Shown here: positions 5,948 to 10,919 of the stretch, piece after piece | Position numbering within the stretch: position 1 is the first letter of the stretch | Layout of the letters: each line of letters starts with the position of its first letter | IMG/VR virus record: IMGVR_UViG_3300044612_002560 | Coordinates: 1 to 20,646 of that record | Strand: one strand, 5' to 3' | Length of the DNA: 20,646 bases | From: a virus | Position numbers and translations under genes: made by a program | Notes under the pieces: generated by a model | Databases searched by the model: none | Told to the model about the DNA's origin: nothing | What the model saw: only the letters and a program-made list of their open reading frames with translations

Positions 5948-6424
5948 TTAGAGGTTGTGGGCTTCAAAATACTTCGTCATGCGATTACGCGGTCCCTTAG
6001 TACCACCTGATCCAATTCGCCACACAAACAACCGCGCGTCCCCGGTTGTCTCCAACTCCGCAAACCCCGCGTCGCGGAGATGCGCCATCAGCTCGAAATT
6101 CTCCTCCTTCACCACCACCTTCGCATGCCGATCGGTGTGTCCCAGCAGTGTGTCCTTGAGCTGGTACAAACACACCGGAACCATCTCCATCGGGCAGGAG
6201 TAGATCAACAGGCGATTCGCCATGCCGTCCTTGGAGATCTGGAACCAGCCCTCGATGCCGTCAATCGATTCGATGAGAAAAATCGTACTGTGCTTGCCAG
6301 ACAATCTGTTTCTCACGATTGCGGCAGTATCCCCGCTCGGCCCGAACCTCTTGGAGCAACTCAGAATCCCCTTCGTGTCGGCGAGTGTCGCAATCCTGAC
6401 TCTTGCGTGAACGCTGTTTTCCAT
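5948..6424 (-). CDS. GNAT-like acyltransferase fold protein
   Basis: The ATG at 6424 follows GGGAAGGC and gives 158 residues. RVRIATLADTKGIL at the start, GIEGWFQISKDG and IYSC near the middle, and LRDAGFAELE towards the end follow the order of a GNAT N-acetyltransferase fold. The acetyl-CoA binding Q/RxxGxG/A motif is not clearly present, so it may be a divergent or inactive member or bind another acyl donor. It is directly upstream of the dioxygenase-like gene, and the pair could act on one substrate. The gene upstream runs 164 nt into this one in another frame, which is unusual here. Confidence 0.6.
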   Translation of the reverse strand: MENSVHARVRIATLADTKGILSCSKRFGPSGDTAAIVRNRLSGKHSTIFLIESIDGIEGWFQISKDGMANRLLIYSCPMEMVPVCLYQLKDTLLGHTDRHAKVVVKEENFELMAHLRDAGFAELETTGDARLFVWRIGSGGTKGPRNRMTKYFEAHNL

Positions 6425-6725
6425 GCCTTCCCGACCCTCGTGATTTGAGCCATCGCTGTCGTGTCGCATTGAACCAGCTCCTGTCGAGCTTCCAGAGGGT
6501 GATAACCGTGGGGACCCGCTCATCCACAACAAACACAATCCCGGCAGCGATCCAGTAGGAGATGTTCTCCTGCTTCATGATCGCCCCGAAGTCTTCCTCC
6601 GTGGCCCGACGTGCGTTTCTGATCGCAAGTCGGATGAGATGTGGGCTTCCTTCCCGTGAAACCCTCTCCTTCCACCGCTTCATCGCGTGGAACGTGAACC
6701 AGGTGCTCTCAGGTAGCCGAGTCAC
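6261..6725 (-). CDS. Small basic protein, paralogue of the 8641 gene
   Basis: The GTG at 6725 overlaps the preceding stop (ATGTGA) and follows GGCGGAAGGG at good spacing. The first 95 or so residues contain FHAMKRWKERVSRE, IAAGIVFVVDERVPTVITLW and TRQRWLK, the same order as KHCHKRFQERFER, AIWVVRRECGEAVILTVW in the protein at 8641-8949. This resembles a widespread family of small phage proteins with an H-KR-ER start and a V-TVI strand; its function is unknown to me. The last 55 residues overlap the GNAT-like gene by 164 nt and are Arg/Ser-rich, so the tail may be a read-on after loss of the original stop. Confidence 0.6.
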   Translation of the reverse strand: MTRLPESTWFTFHAMKRWKERVSREGSPHLIRLAIRNARRATEEDFGAIMKQENISYWIAAGIVFVVDERVPTVITLWKLDRSWFNATRQRWLKSRGSGRHGKQRSRKSQDCDTRRHEGDSELLQEVRAERGYCRNREKQIVWQAQYDFSHRID

Positions 6726-7108
6726 ATTGTGGACCCTTCCGCCTCGGTAGGCTCGAAGATGCTGTGGGTGACGAAGACTCGATCGTTACCCTTGGAATAG
6801 TTCAGGACGTAATCAAAAAAGTGACCTTCGGCACACCCGAACGGGATCCTCACGAACGGCGCTGCGTCGTCAGATGGGGCAGTGGTGATCCCGTGGAGAT
6901 TCGCCATCGATCGGGTCGGTCCAGTGCTCACGAGAACCGGCAACATGACGAGATCCGGAGACGCACATTCCGGGCATCTGAGTTCACACACGGGAGCAGC
7001 GCCACGCACTTGCCCCACGATCACCCGGAACTCCCTCAACCCCGGTTCCGGCTCCTCATCGCCATCCCAAGACTCGTGTGGCCCTTCGAGAGTTCCGTCA
7101 TAAGCCAT
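6722..7108 (-). CDS. Zinc-ribbon-like small protein
   Basis: The ATG at 7108 has AAGGATCG upstream and gives 128 residues. Two candidate metal-binding elements are visible: LRCPECASPDLV near residue 45 and FGCAEGHFFDYVLNY near 90, giving a CPxC and C-x3-H pattern spaced about 45 residues apart as in zinc ribbons. The N-terminus is acidic (HESWDGDEEPEPG), and FEPTEAEG ends it. The 5' end overlaps the upstream gene by 73 nt, and its stop overlaps the next start. It may bind nucleic acid or a protein partner; the exact family is not recognised. Confidence 0.68.
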   Translation of the reverse strand: MAYDGTLEGPHESWDGDEEPEPGLREFRVIVGQVRGAAPVCELRCPECASPDLVMLPVLVSTGPTRSMANLHGITTAPSDDAAPFVRIPFGCAEGHFFDYVLNYSKGNDRVFVTHSIFEPTEAEGSTM

Positions 7109-7428
7109 GAAACGATCCTTGCGACCACCCAGGCAATCCTGATCCACGCCACGAGACCGGCAATACCGACAAACCCGTACTTCTGCCTGTGGAGCAAGTA
7201 GACCTCGTCCCTGACAAGCTGCGTGAGCCTGGATTTGCCTGGAAGCTCGCCTGAATGCACAGAGCGATAGATCTGGTCGATGGTGAGCCTCGAAGACCAA
7301 TCCACCCAGATCGCGTCATGCTGGTGAGCGCCAAATCCCACGGCCGGTTGCTTGCCAGCTTGGTATTCCCCGAGGAAGTGTCTCTGGCACTGCTCGACGA
7401 TCTCTTTGTGTTCTGGAAGCTCTATCAC
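7036..7428 (-). CDS. Small protein with one C-terminal membrane segment
   Basis: The GTG at 7428 overlaps the stop of the upstream gene (GTGA). The 130-residue product has a soluble N-terminal part with several His residues and AIWVDWSSRLTIDQIYRSVHSG, then a hydrophobic amphipathic stretch from about residue 85 to 110 (VGIAGLVAWIRIAWVVARIVSW) that may insert in the membrane. It ends in a short basic tail. Following a two-helix membrane protein gene, it could be part of a small membrane-acting pair, but no holin or spanin signature is seen. Function unknown. Confidence 0.65.
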   Translation of the reverse strand: MIELPEHKEIVEQCQRHFLGEYQAGKQPAVGFGAHQHDAIWVDWSSRLTIDQIYRSVHSGELPGKSRLTQLVRDEVYLLHRQKYGFVGIAGLVAWIRIAWVVARIVSWLMTELSKGHTSLGMAMRSRNRG

Positions 7429-7652
7429 AGGGCACCGTGTTCCTCGTCTTGCTCCGGGTCTCCGGTCAACTCCACACCCACACCAATCCCGATGTTCATC
7501 ACACAGACCGTGAACGATCCCGTGAGTGCTGCTGTGGCCAGCATGAGCAATCCGAGGGCGATCGGCTGATCCATCTTGGATGCGTAGGCTCCCACGGATG
7601 CCGCGACGAGCGCGACACCAACCATGAGCATCGTCTTCGCGTAGTCCTTCAT
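7425..7652 (-). CDS. Small two-helix membrane protein
   Basis: The ATG at 7652 follows GGAGCGCCAGAG and gives 75 residues. Two hydrophobic helices are clear: about residues 7-24 (TMLMVGVALVAASVGAYA) and 30-55 (IALGLLMLATAALTGSFTVCVM). An acidic tail follows (DPEQDEEHGAL). The size and hairpin topology would suit a holin-like or other inner-membrane phage protein, but the sequence matches no family I recognise and no lysin gene is nearby. Longer upstream starts give an implausible basic extension. Confidence 0.7.
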   Translation of the reverse strand: MKDYAKTMLMVGVALVAASVGAYASKMDQPIALGLLMLATAALTGSFTVCVMNIGIGVGVELTGDPEQDEEHGAL

Positions 7653-7695
7653 CTCTGGCGCTCCGTGTGTTCGGGCAGTGTGTGCCGAAGTGTAA

Positions 7696-8184
7696 TCAAG
7701 GGGACGTGGCGAGGGAAGTGTTCGTTTTCGGTTTTTTCCCGACACGTTGTCTCTTTCGATGCTTTCCGGGATTCTTCTTCCCGGTTTTCTTGGGCTTTCC
7801 ACGCAGGACAGCCTGCGCAGCCCGATAGGCGAAGGACTCCTTGTCCTCGAATGTGGCGACGATCCACTTCAGGTAATCCCGAGGGACGTTTCTCCACAGC
7901 AGCCCCTTGTGCTTCCCGAATGCGATCGGATAGGACCCGAAGTCCACGCCTTTAGGCTCCACGGGCTTCTTGGGCGGAGACTTCACGCTCTCTCGGCCAA
8001 TCCGCAGGAACTCGTCCCAGTCCTCGACAGGGATCATTCTGGCGCACGCACGGACCTTCCATCCCTTCTGTGGAGGCCACGACTCACCGAGGATCTCAAT
8101 TTGCCGTTTTGTCCAACCGCGATTCTTCGTGGCTCCGTAGACGATGAACGACTCCGTAACCAGCCTGTGGGTTCCAAGTTTCAT
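7696..8184 (-). CDS. DUF3820-like protein
   Basis: This 162-residue protein contains YPIAFGKHKGLLWRNVPRDYLKWIV near residues 86-110, the signature of the DUF3820 family (FGK-KG...LP-YL-W). That motif occurs alone and at the end of DnaQ-like exonucleases, where it may bind nucleic acid. The N-terminal half (GATKNRGWTKRQIEILGESWPPQKGW) is basic and aromatic. The C-terminal 30 residues are extremely Lys/Arg-rich, suggesting nucleic-acid contact. No DEDD nuclease residues are seen, so it is not an exonuclease itself. The ATG at 8184 follows AAAGGCGAGC. A dyad at 8219-8240 lies upstream. Confidence 0.75.
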   Translation of the reverse strand: MKLGTHRLVTESFIVYGATKNRGWTKRQIEILGESWPPQKGWKVRACARMIPVEDWDEFLRIGRESVKSPPKKPVEPKGVDFGSYPIAFGKHKGLLWRNVPRDYLKWIVATFEDKESFAYRAAQAVLRGKPKKTGKKNPGKHRKRQRVGKKPKTNTSLATSP

Positions 8185-8218
8185 GCTCGCCTTTCTCTGC
8201 GCGCAGTGTGGTCATCCC

Positions 8219-8240
8219 CTGTTGTTGTTCTAAACAACAG
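8219..8240. promoter_or_regulatory. Dyad CTGTTGTT-N6-AACAACAG
   Basis: A perfect 8-bp inverted repeat with a 6-bp spacer lies 35 bp upstream of the leftward gene starting at 8184. It can be an operator or a transcript hairpin. No convincing promoter was found directly beside it. Confidence 0.4.
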
Positions 8241-8355
8241 AGCTGGAGATCTTCAGTGCTGCCTGGTTAAGCCTGTTTCAGATTCGCTGAATCGGGATTT
8301 GGCGGATTGCTTGCTTTTTGAACTTGGTGACTGGGACACTGACCACTATGCAGGA

Positions 8356-8598
8356 TCAATTACCTGCGCGTTCCCCAGGAAAACCGACGCATCGGTGCAA
8401 TCCTTTTTCCTCCTCAGAAGGCCCGGCCTCGAAAAGCGGAGCCCGCGAACCACCCGTTGGTACTGACGGTGGCTTCCCACAGATGTGGGTTGAGTTGCCT
8501 TTTTCGCGGGAGAAGGTTCTCAAGAACACAACCCGAGGACGAAAGTCGTCCAGTCTACGGCAGCCCACCAAATCCTCCGGAAGATCTCTCTCCTCCAT
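8356..8598 (-). CDS. Possible small protein in the 8185-8640 gap
   Basis: An open frame from an ATG at 8598 gives 80 residues with an acidic start (MEERDLPEDLVG), a basic/aromatic centre (DDFRPRVVFLRTFSREKG) and a Gly/Pro/Ser-rich end. Composition is plausible for a phage protein and it fits the operon direction, but the ribosome binding site is poor. A TTG start at 8631 would add 11 residues and has GAGG upstream. The same DNA can form several hairpins, so it may instead be noncoding. The rest of the gap (8185-8355) contains no gene I can support. Confidence 0.33.
   Translation of the reverse strand: MEERDLPEDLVGCRRLDDFRPRVVFLRTFSREKGNSTHICGKPPSVPTGGSRAPLFEAGPSEEEKGLHRCVGFPGERAGN
8442..8551. 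other. Hairpin-rich segment
   Basis: CCCGCGAA (8442-8449) pairs with TTCGCGGG (8503-8510). Inside are CCACC-c-GT/AC-GGTGG (8450-8457 with 8466-8472) and CCCAC-AGAT-GTGGG (8476-8489). A further stem, GGACGA/TCGTCC, lies at 8537-8551. The layout is a three-way junction on either strand and overlaps the doubtful small gene. Confidence 0.4.
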
Positions 8599-8640
8599 CG
8601 GATCACTTAGGGAGATGTGGCATTGAGGCAAGCCTCGTTG

Positions 8641-8949
8641 TCAATTCCCCGTCTCGTACATCCAAACCGTCAAAATCACCGCTTCACCGCATTCTCTCCG
8701 GACAACCCAAATCGCCCTTCGATACGGCGAAGCGTAGTATTCATACCCACGCTTCCATTCGACCTTCTTCAGTCCGGCTTCACGCCGAAACCGATCGATT
8801 CGTCGTCTCAACCGCCTCCGAAGAGGCTGAGCCTGCTTGGCCACGTTCTCCACACGACGCTTCGGAGCCGTTCTCTCGAATCGCTCCTGGAACCTCTTGT
8901 GGCAGTGCTTCGTGACCGTGATAGGCCCCCTCACAGGTCGTCTCTCCAT
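8641..8949 (-). CDS. Small basic protein, paralogue of the 6261 gene
   Basis: The ATG at 8949 follows GGAGACAC and overlaps the end of the upstream gene. The 102-residue product is strongly basic: TVTKHCHKRFQERFER near residues 11-26, an Arg-rich helix (PLRRRLRRRIDRFRREAG), and a final beta region RAIWVVRRECGEAVILTVWMYETG. The same elements occur in the gene at 6261-6725, so this operon contains a duplicated pair. The H-KR-ER start followed by a Val-rich strand is common in small phage proteins of unknown function. A nucleic-acid role is suggested by charge only. Confidence 0.72.
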   Translation of the reverse strand: MERRPVRGPITVTKHCHKRFQERFERTAPKRRVENVAKQAQPLRRRLRRRIDRFRREAGLKKVEWKRGYEYYASPYRRAIWVVRRECGEAVILTVWMYETGN

Positions 8950-9113
8950 GTGTCTCCGTGGAAGTCCCGATCAACCCGACGCATCTTCGGGATCGGAATC
9001 GCGGTGTCCTCGAAGAGTTCATCCAGGTCTTCGTCGTGGATGATTTCGAGATCGTCGAGATCCTCGTCCCGGAACGGGTCAGGTTTCTTCTTCTCGGGCT
9101 TACGGCAACTCAT
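8931..9113 (-). CDS. Very acidic small protein, first gene of leftward operon
   Basis: The chosen ATG at 9113 gives 60 residues; a longer reading to 9176 would start upstream of the predicted transcription start and is rejected. The protein begins with a basic patch (CRKPEKKKPDPFRDE) and continues with three D/E-rich repeats (LDDLEIIHDEDLDELFED), ending in DRDFHGDTWRDD. Net charge is strongly negative, as in DNA-mimic or regulator-binding phage proteins. That idea is inference from composition alone. Its ribosome binding site is weak. It is the first gene after the leftward promoter at 9156-9184. Confidence 0.62.
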   Translation of the reverse strand: MSCRKPEKKKPDPFRDEDLDDLEIIHDEDLDELFEDTAIPIPKMRRVDRDFHGDTWRDDL

Positions 9114-9135
9114 GGCGAAAAACTCTGTGAGGCAT

Positions 9136-9165
9136 GTTGACACTCTCTGCCCGCAAGCATAGACT
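9136..9165 (+). promoter_or_regulatory. Rightward promoter TTGACA-17-TAGACT
   Basis: TTGACA (9137-9142) and TAGACT (9160-9165) are separated by 17 bp. Initiation near 9172 would drive the gene at 9223 and possibly the tRNA cluster. Its -10 overlaps the -10 of an opposing promoter by two bases. Confidence 0.75.
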
Positions 9166-9185
9166 GCACTTGCCAACGTGTCAAC
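9156..9185 (-). promoter_or_regulatory. Leftward promoter TTGACA-17-TATGCT
   Basis: On the - strand TTGACA (9184-9179) and TATGCT (9161-9156) are separated by 17 bp. It points into the leftward operon beginning at 9113. The outer sequences GTTGACAC (9136-9143) and GTGTCAAC (9178-9185) are a perfect inverted repeat centred on the overlapping -10 boxes. Confidence 0.75.
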
Positions 9186-9222
9186 GAGTTTGACGTGTGG
9201 TTTTTCTTCGGAAGGGGAACGG

Positions 9223-9732
9223 ATGCGATTCGAGACATTTTCGGATTCTTCGTGCGTCGTTCAGGGATGCTTCGCCACGTCCCTTGGTCCGGTTTATGTG
9301 ACTCAAGGGTCAACGACCGTACTCCTCAAGGACGCCGACGAAGATTCCGTGGAGTTCAACCCTGCTGAATGTGAAGAACTCTGGCCCGCCCTCAAGGCGT
9401 TCGCCGAGACCGGCGACATTCGGAATGCCGACTACGGGCCGCGGATTCCTCCGCTTCCGGTGAAGCCGTGCGAGGGTGGCACTGGCTACGGGGCGAACTT
9501 CCTGAGTGAGGGGGATTCTCCGTGTCACGCCGGGATCTCTCAGGATGCCGGTTCCGAATTCGTCAATTTGCGAACTTCGGAGACTCCCGGCGCTGAGATT
9601 ACCCTCGACCAAGACACCGCCGAACGTCTCGCTCTCGTGCTCCTGCGGTTCGCGCGCACGGGGCGGATCGAGGAGAAGCAGGCCACGAAGGATGTGGCTG
9701 AGACGGTTGACCCGGCTGTGGATCAGAATTGA
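9223..9732 (+). CDS. Internally duplicated unknown protein
   Basis: The ATG at 9223 follows GGAAGGGGAACGG. A GTG at 9178 in frame is too close to the predicted transcription start near 9172 and is rejected. The 169-residue acidic protein consists of two similar halves: residues about 20-66 (strands, then FNPAECEELWPALKAFAETGDI) and 104-149 (strands, then LDQDTAERLALVLLRFARTGRI). Each ends with a helix and FAxTGxI. A linker with PRIPPLPVKPCEGG joins them. No catalytic residues are visible. It is the only protein gene between the face-to-face promoters and the tRNA cluster. Its role is unknown; the repeated beta-helix unit suggests binding. Confidence 0.75.
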   Translation: MRFETFSDSSCVVQGCFATSLGPVYVTQGSTTVLLKDADEDSVEFNPAECEELWPALKAFAETGDIRNADYGPRIPPLPVKPCEGGTGYGANFLSEGDSPCHAGISQDAGSEFVNLRTSETPGAEITLDQDTAERLALVLLRFARTGRIEEKQATKDVAETVDPAVDQN

Positions 9733-9799
9733 ACGCCCTATCCACCATGTGTGGAAAAGGATCGCTGCTCGCTTGAATCGCGAGTGGTGCAAGTTGAAG
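9733..9799 (+). other. Noncoding leader of the tRNA cluster with hairpins
   Basis: No gene is seen. CCAC (9742-9745) and GTGG (9751-9754) form a small stem, and CTCGC-TTGAATC-GCGAG (9768-9784) forms a 5-bp stem with a 7-nt loop resembling an anticodon arm. CGCGAG (9779-9784) can instead pair with CTCGCG (9879-9884) after the permuted tRNA, bringing the two tRNA halves together. Confidence 0.45.
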
Positions 9800-9800
9800 C

Positions 9801-9879
9801 AATCCGGAGATGCGAGGTTCGACCCCCGCCGGTGGCATTGGCCAGCCGCTGTAGTTTAATGGTAGAACGCCGTGATTCC
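9801..9879 (+). tRNA. Candidate circularly permuted tRNA-Gly (TCC)
   Basis: The 3' half comes first: loop bases AA, stem TCCGG (9803-9807), variable AGAT, T-arm around TTCGACC (9818-9824), acceptor CGGTGGC (9830-9836) and A. Then follow a 7-nt linker and the 5' half: acceptor GCCGCTG (9845-9851), TA, D-arm GTTT-AATGGTA-GAAC, stem CCGTG (9870-9874) and loop ATTCC. Reassembled, the acceptor has seven pairs (two wobbles) and the anticodon loop reads ATTCCAA with TCC, U33 and A37. The D-arm is glycine-like. Defects: one T-C mismatch in the anticodon stem and an extra A in the T-stem. It may be functional after circular joining or a rearranged remnant. Confidence 0.5.
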
Positions 9880-9948
9880 TCGCGTAGCTCAATTGGCAGA
9901 GCACCGGCAGACGTGCCGTCAGTGTTGGTTCGAGTCCAACCGCGTGGT
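9878..9948 (+). tRNA. tRNA-like element with collapsed anticodon loop
   Basis: D-arm GCTC-AATTGGCA-GAGC and T-arm GTTGG-TTCGAGT-CCAAC are perfect. The acceptor CCTCGCG/CGCGTGG has one T-T mismatch. The anticodon region is one or two bases short. Read one way, it is a GAC (valine-like) 6-nt loop AGACGT without U33. Read the other way, it is a 5-bp stem CGGCA/TGCCG closed by only GACG. It is unlikely to decode normally. It could be a decaying tRNA-Val or a tRNA-shaped RNA with another role. It overlaps the permuted tRNA half by two bases. Confidence 0.5.
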
Positions 9949-9950
9949 AT

Positions 9951-10035
9951 CCGACAGGCTGGGGAACCCGGTGAGTCGGCGAGCCGCAATCGTAACTGCG
10001 GTGACGACGGGGAAAATTAGACAAGGCTGACCCGT
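9951..10035 (+). ncRNA. Structured spacer with three hairpins
   Basis: Three consecutive stems fill the space before tRNA-Lys. CCGAC/GTCGG (9951-9955, 9975-9979) encloses CTGGG-GAA-CCCGG. CCGCA/TGCGG pairs 9984-9988 with 9997-10001. ACGGG/CCCGT pairs 10007-10011 with 10031-10035. It contains no plausible gene. The third hairpin resembles, from memory, the P4-P5 region of tRNA group I introns, but no other intron core part was found. Confidence 0.4.
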
Positions 10036-10040
10036 AGCGT

Positions 10041-10113
10041 TCTGGCGTAGCTCAACTGGTAGAGCAGTATACTTTTAATATGCCCGTTGGATGTTCGAGT
10101 CATCCCGCCAGAA
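10041..10113 (+). tRNA. tRNA-Lys (anticodon TTT)
   Basis: The complete cloverleaf has acceptor TCTGGCG/CGCCAGA and D-arm GCTC/GAGC. The anticodon arm GTATA-CTTTTAA-TATGC has one T-G wobble and gives TTT. The T-arm is GGATG-TTCGAGT-CATCC, and the discriminator is A. CCA is not encoded (TCC follows). The next gene's ATG lies only three bases after the discriminator. Confidence 0.96.
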
Positions 10114-10116
10114 TCC

Positions 10117-10452
10117 ATGCCAAAACCAGACACCAGCCTCCGCGTCGTCATCAACGACCAACCGTGGCACCTGATTTTCGCCACACGGAAGCGAATCTCC
10201 GAGGAAGCCAAGAAGCACCAACTCTCCTACCGACTCAACGGGATGTGCGACTGGGACGCGAGGACCATCTGGATCTACCGAGGTCTTACCGGCAAGGAGT
10301 TGATGGACACGATCACCCACGAGTATTTCCACGCCAAACGTGGGGATTGCACTGAGGAGTGGGTGACTCAGGCGGCTTCGGAGTTGACAGATATTCAGTT
10401 TGATGTGTTGGGGTACAGGAGAATGGAATCCCACAAGGACGTGGCGAGTTGA
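10117..10452 (+). CDS. HExxH metallopeptidase-like protein
   Basis: This 111-residue protein carries ITHEYFHAKRGD, a zinc-metallopeptidase HExxH signature (His68, Glu69, His72), followed by an acidic pair (CTEEW, about residues 80-81) that could supply a third ligand. The N-terminus looks beta-rich and YRLNGMCDWDARTIWIYRGL precedes the helix, as in SprT/ImmA-type minimal metallopeptidases. The ATG at 10117 is used because the in-frame upstream TTG at 10087 lies inside tRNA-Lys. No Shine-Dalgarno sequence exists, because the leader is tRNA. It precedes the terminase genes. It may process a phage or host protein, but the target is unknown. Confidence 0.75.
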   Translation: MPKPDTSLRVVINDQPWHLIFATRKRISEEAKKHQLSYRLNGMCDWDARTIWIYRGLTGKELMDTITHEYFHAKRGDCTEEWVTQAASELTDIQFDVLGYRRMESHKDVAS

Positions 10453-10919
10453 TCCCAGACAACAACCGATCCTCCGAGCTTCGAGCCGCGGTAACGATCG
10501 TTCGATCGGCACTCGAAAAGGGCATCGACGCCTACAACATACGCCAGTACATCCGGGACGCAGGCGACATCGAGGTGGATGGAAATCCCATCTCGGACGC
10601 CATGTTCCAGGGTGTGCTGGCTATCGCCATTCAGCAGATCCAATCCGAGACTGACACTCGGGAATTCTCGGCGAAGCGAGCGAGAACCGAGGCGTACAAC
10701 CTAGCCCAAGCGATCGCGCAGGCTTGTCTCGTTGGTGGGGACGTGAGGGAGGCGAACAAGGCTGTCTCGAACATGATCGCCGTGATCGCCACGAGACCTC
10801 CACCGAAACCACCGAAGCAAGCCAAGGATGTGGGCAAGAAGGACTCGATCCCCAATCTGACGAATGACCAGCTCCGCGAGCTGATTGGAGAGAAGACGAG
10901 TGGCGAAGAGGAAGGCTAG
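10449..10919 (+). CDS. Candidate small terminase subunit
   Basis: The TTG at 10449 overlaps the previous stop (TTGA) with AAGGACGTGGCGAG upstream. The 156-residue product is helical: SSELRAAVTIVRSALEKGIDAYNIRQYIRDA near the N-terminus could be a helix-turn-helix-like DNA-binding part. AYNLAQAIAQACLVGGDVREANKAVSNMI could form an oligomerisation helix pair. It ends in a Pro/Lys-rich linker (RPPPKPPKQAKDVGKK) and acidic tail. Size, charge pattern and position directly before the large terminase, which starts inside its end, fit a DNA-recognising small terminase. No sequence signature proves it. Confidence 0.6.
   Translation: MIPDNNRSSELRAAVTIVRSALEKGIDAYNIRQYIRDAGDIEVDGNPISDAMFQGVLAIAIQQIQSETDTREFSAKRARTEAYNLAQAIAQACLVGGDVREANKAVSNMIAVIATRPPPKPPKQAKDVGKKDSIPNLTNDQLRELIGEKTSGEEEG

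Noticed and set aside
8318-8626. + strand open frame in the hairpin-rich gap
   Set aside because: Wrong direction for the operon, Ser/Arg/Pro-rich low-complexity product.
9178-9222. GTG start at 9178 for the gene ending at 9732
   Set aside because: It lies about six bases from the predicted transcription start and within the promoter repeat; the ATG at 9223 has a good binding site.
9741-9837. Reading 9741-9837 as a long-variable-arm (serine-like) tRNA
   Set aside because: The D-arm cannot be formed and the acceptor pairs only five bases; pairing with the downstream half is better.
9600-10040. A complete group I intron around the tRNA cluster
   Set aside because: Only a P4/P5-like hairpin was found; no P7 or P3 partner sequences could be placed.
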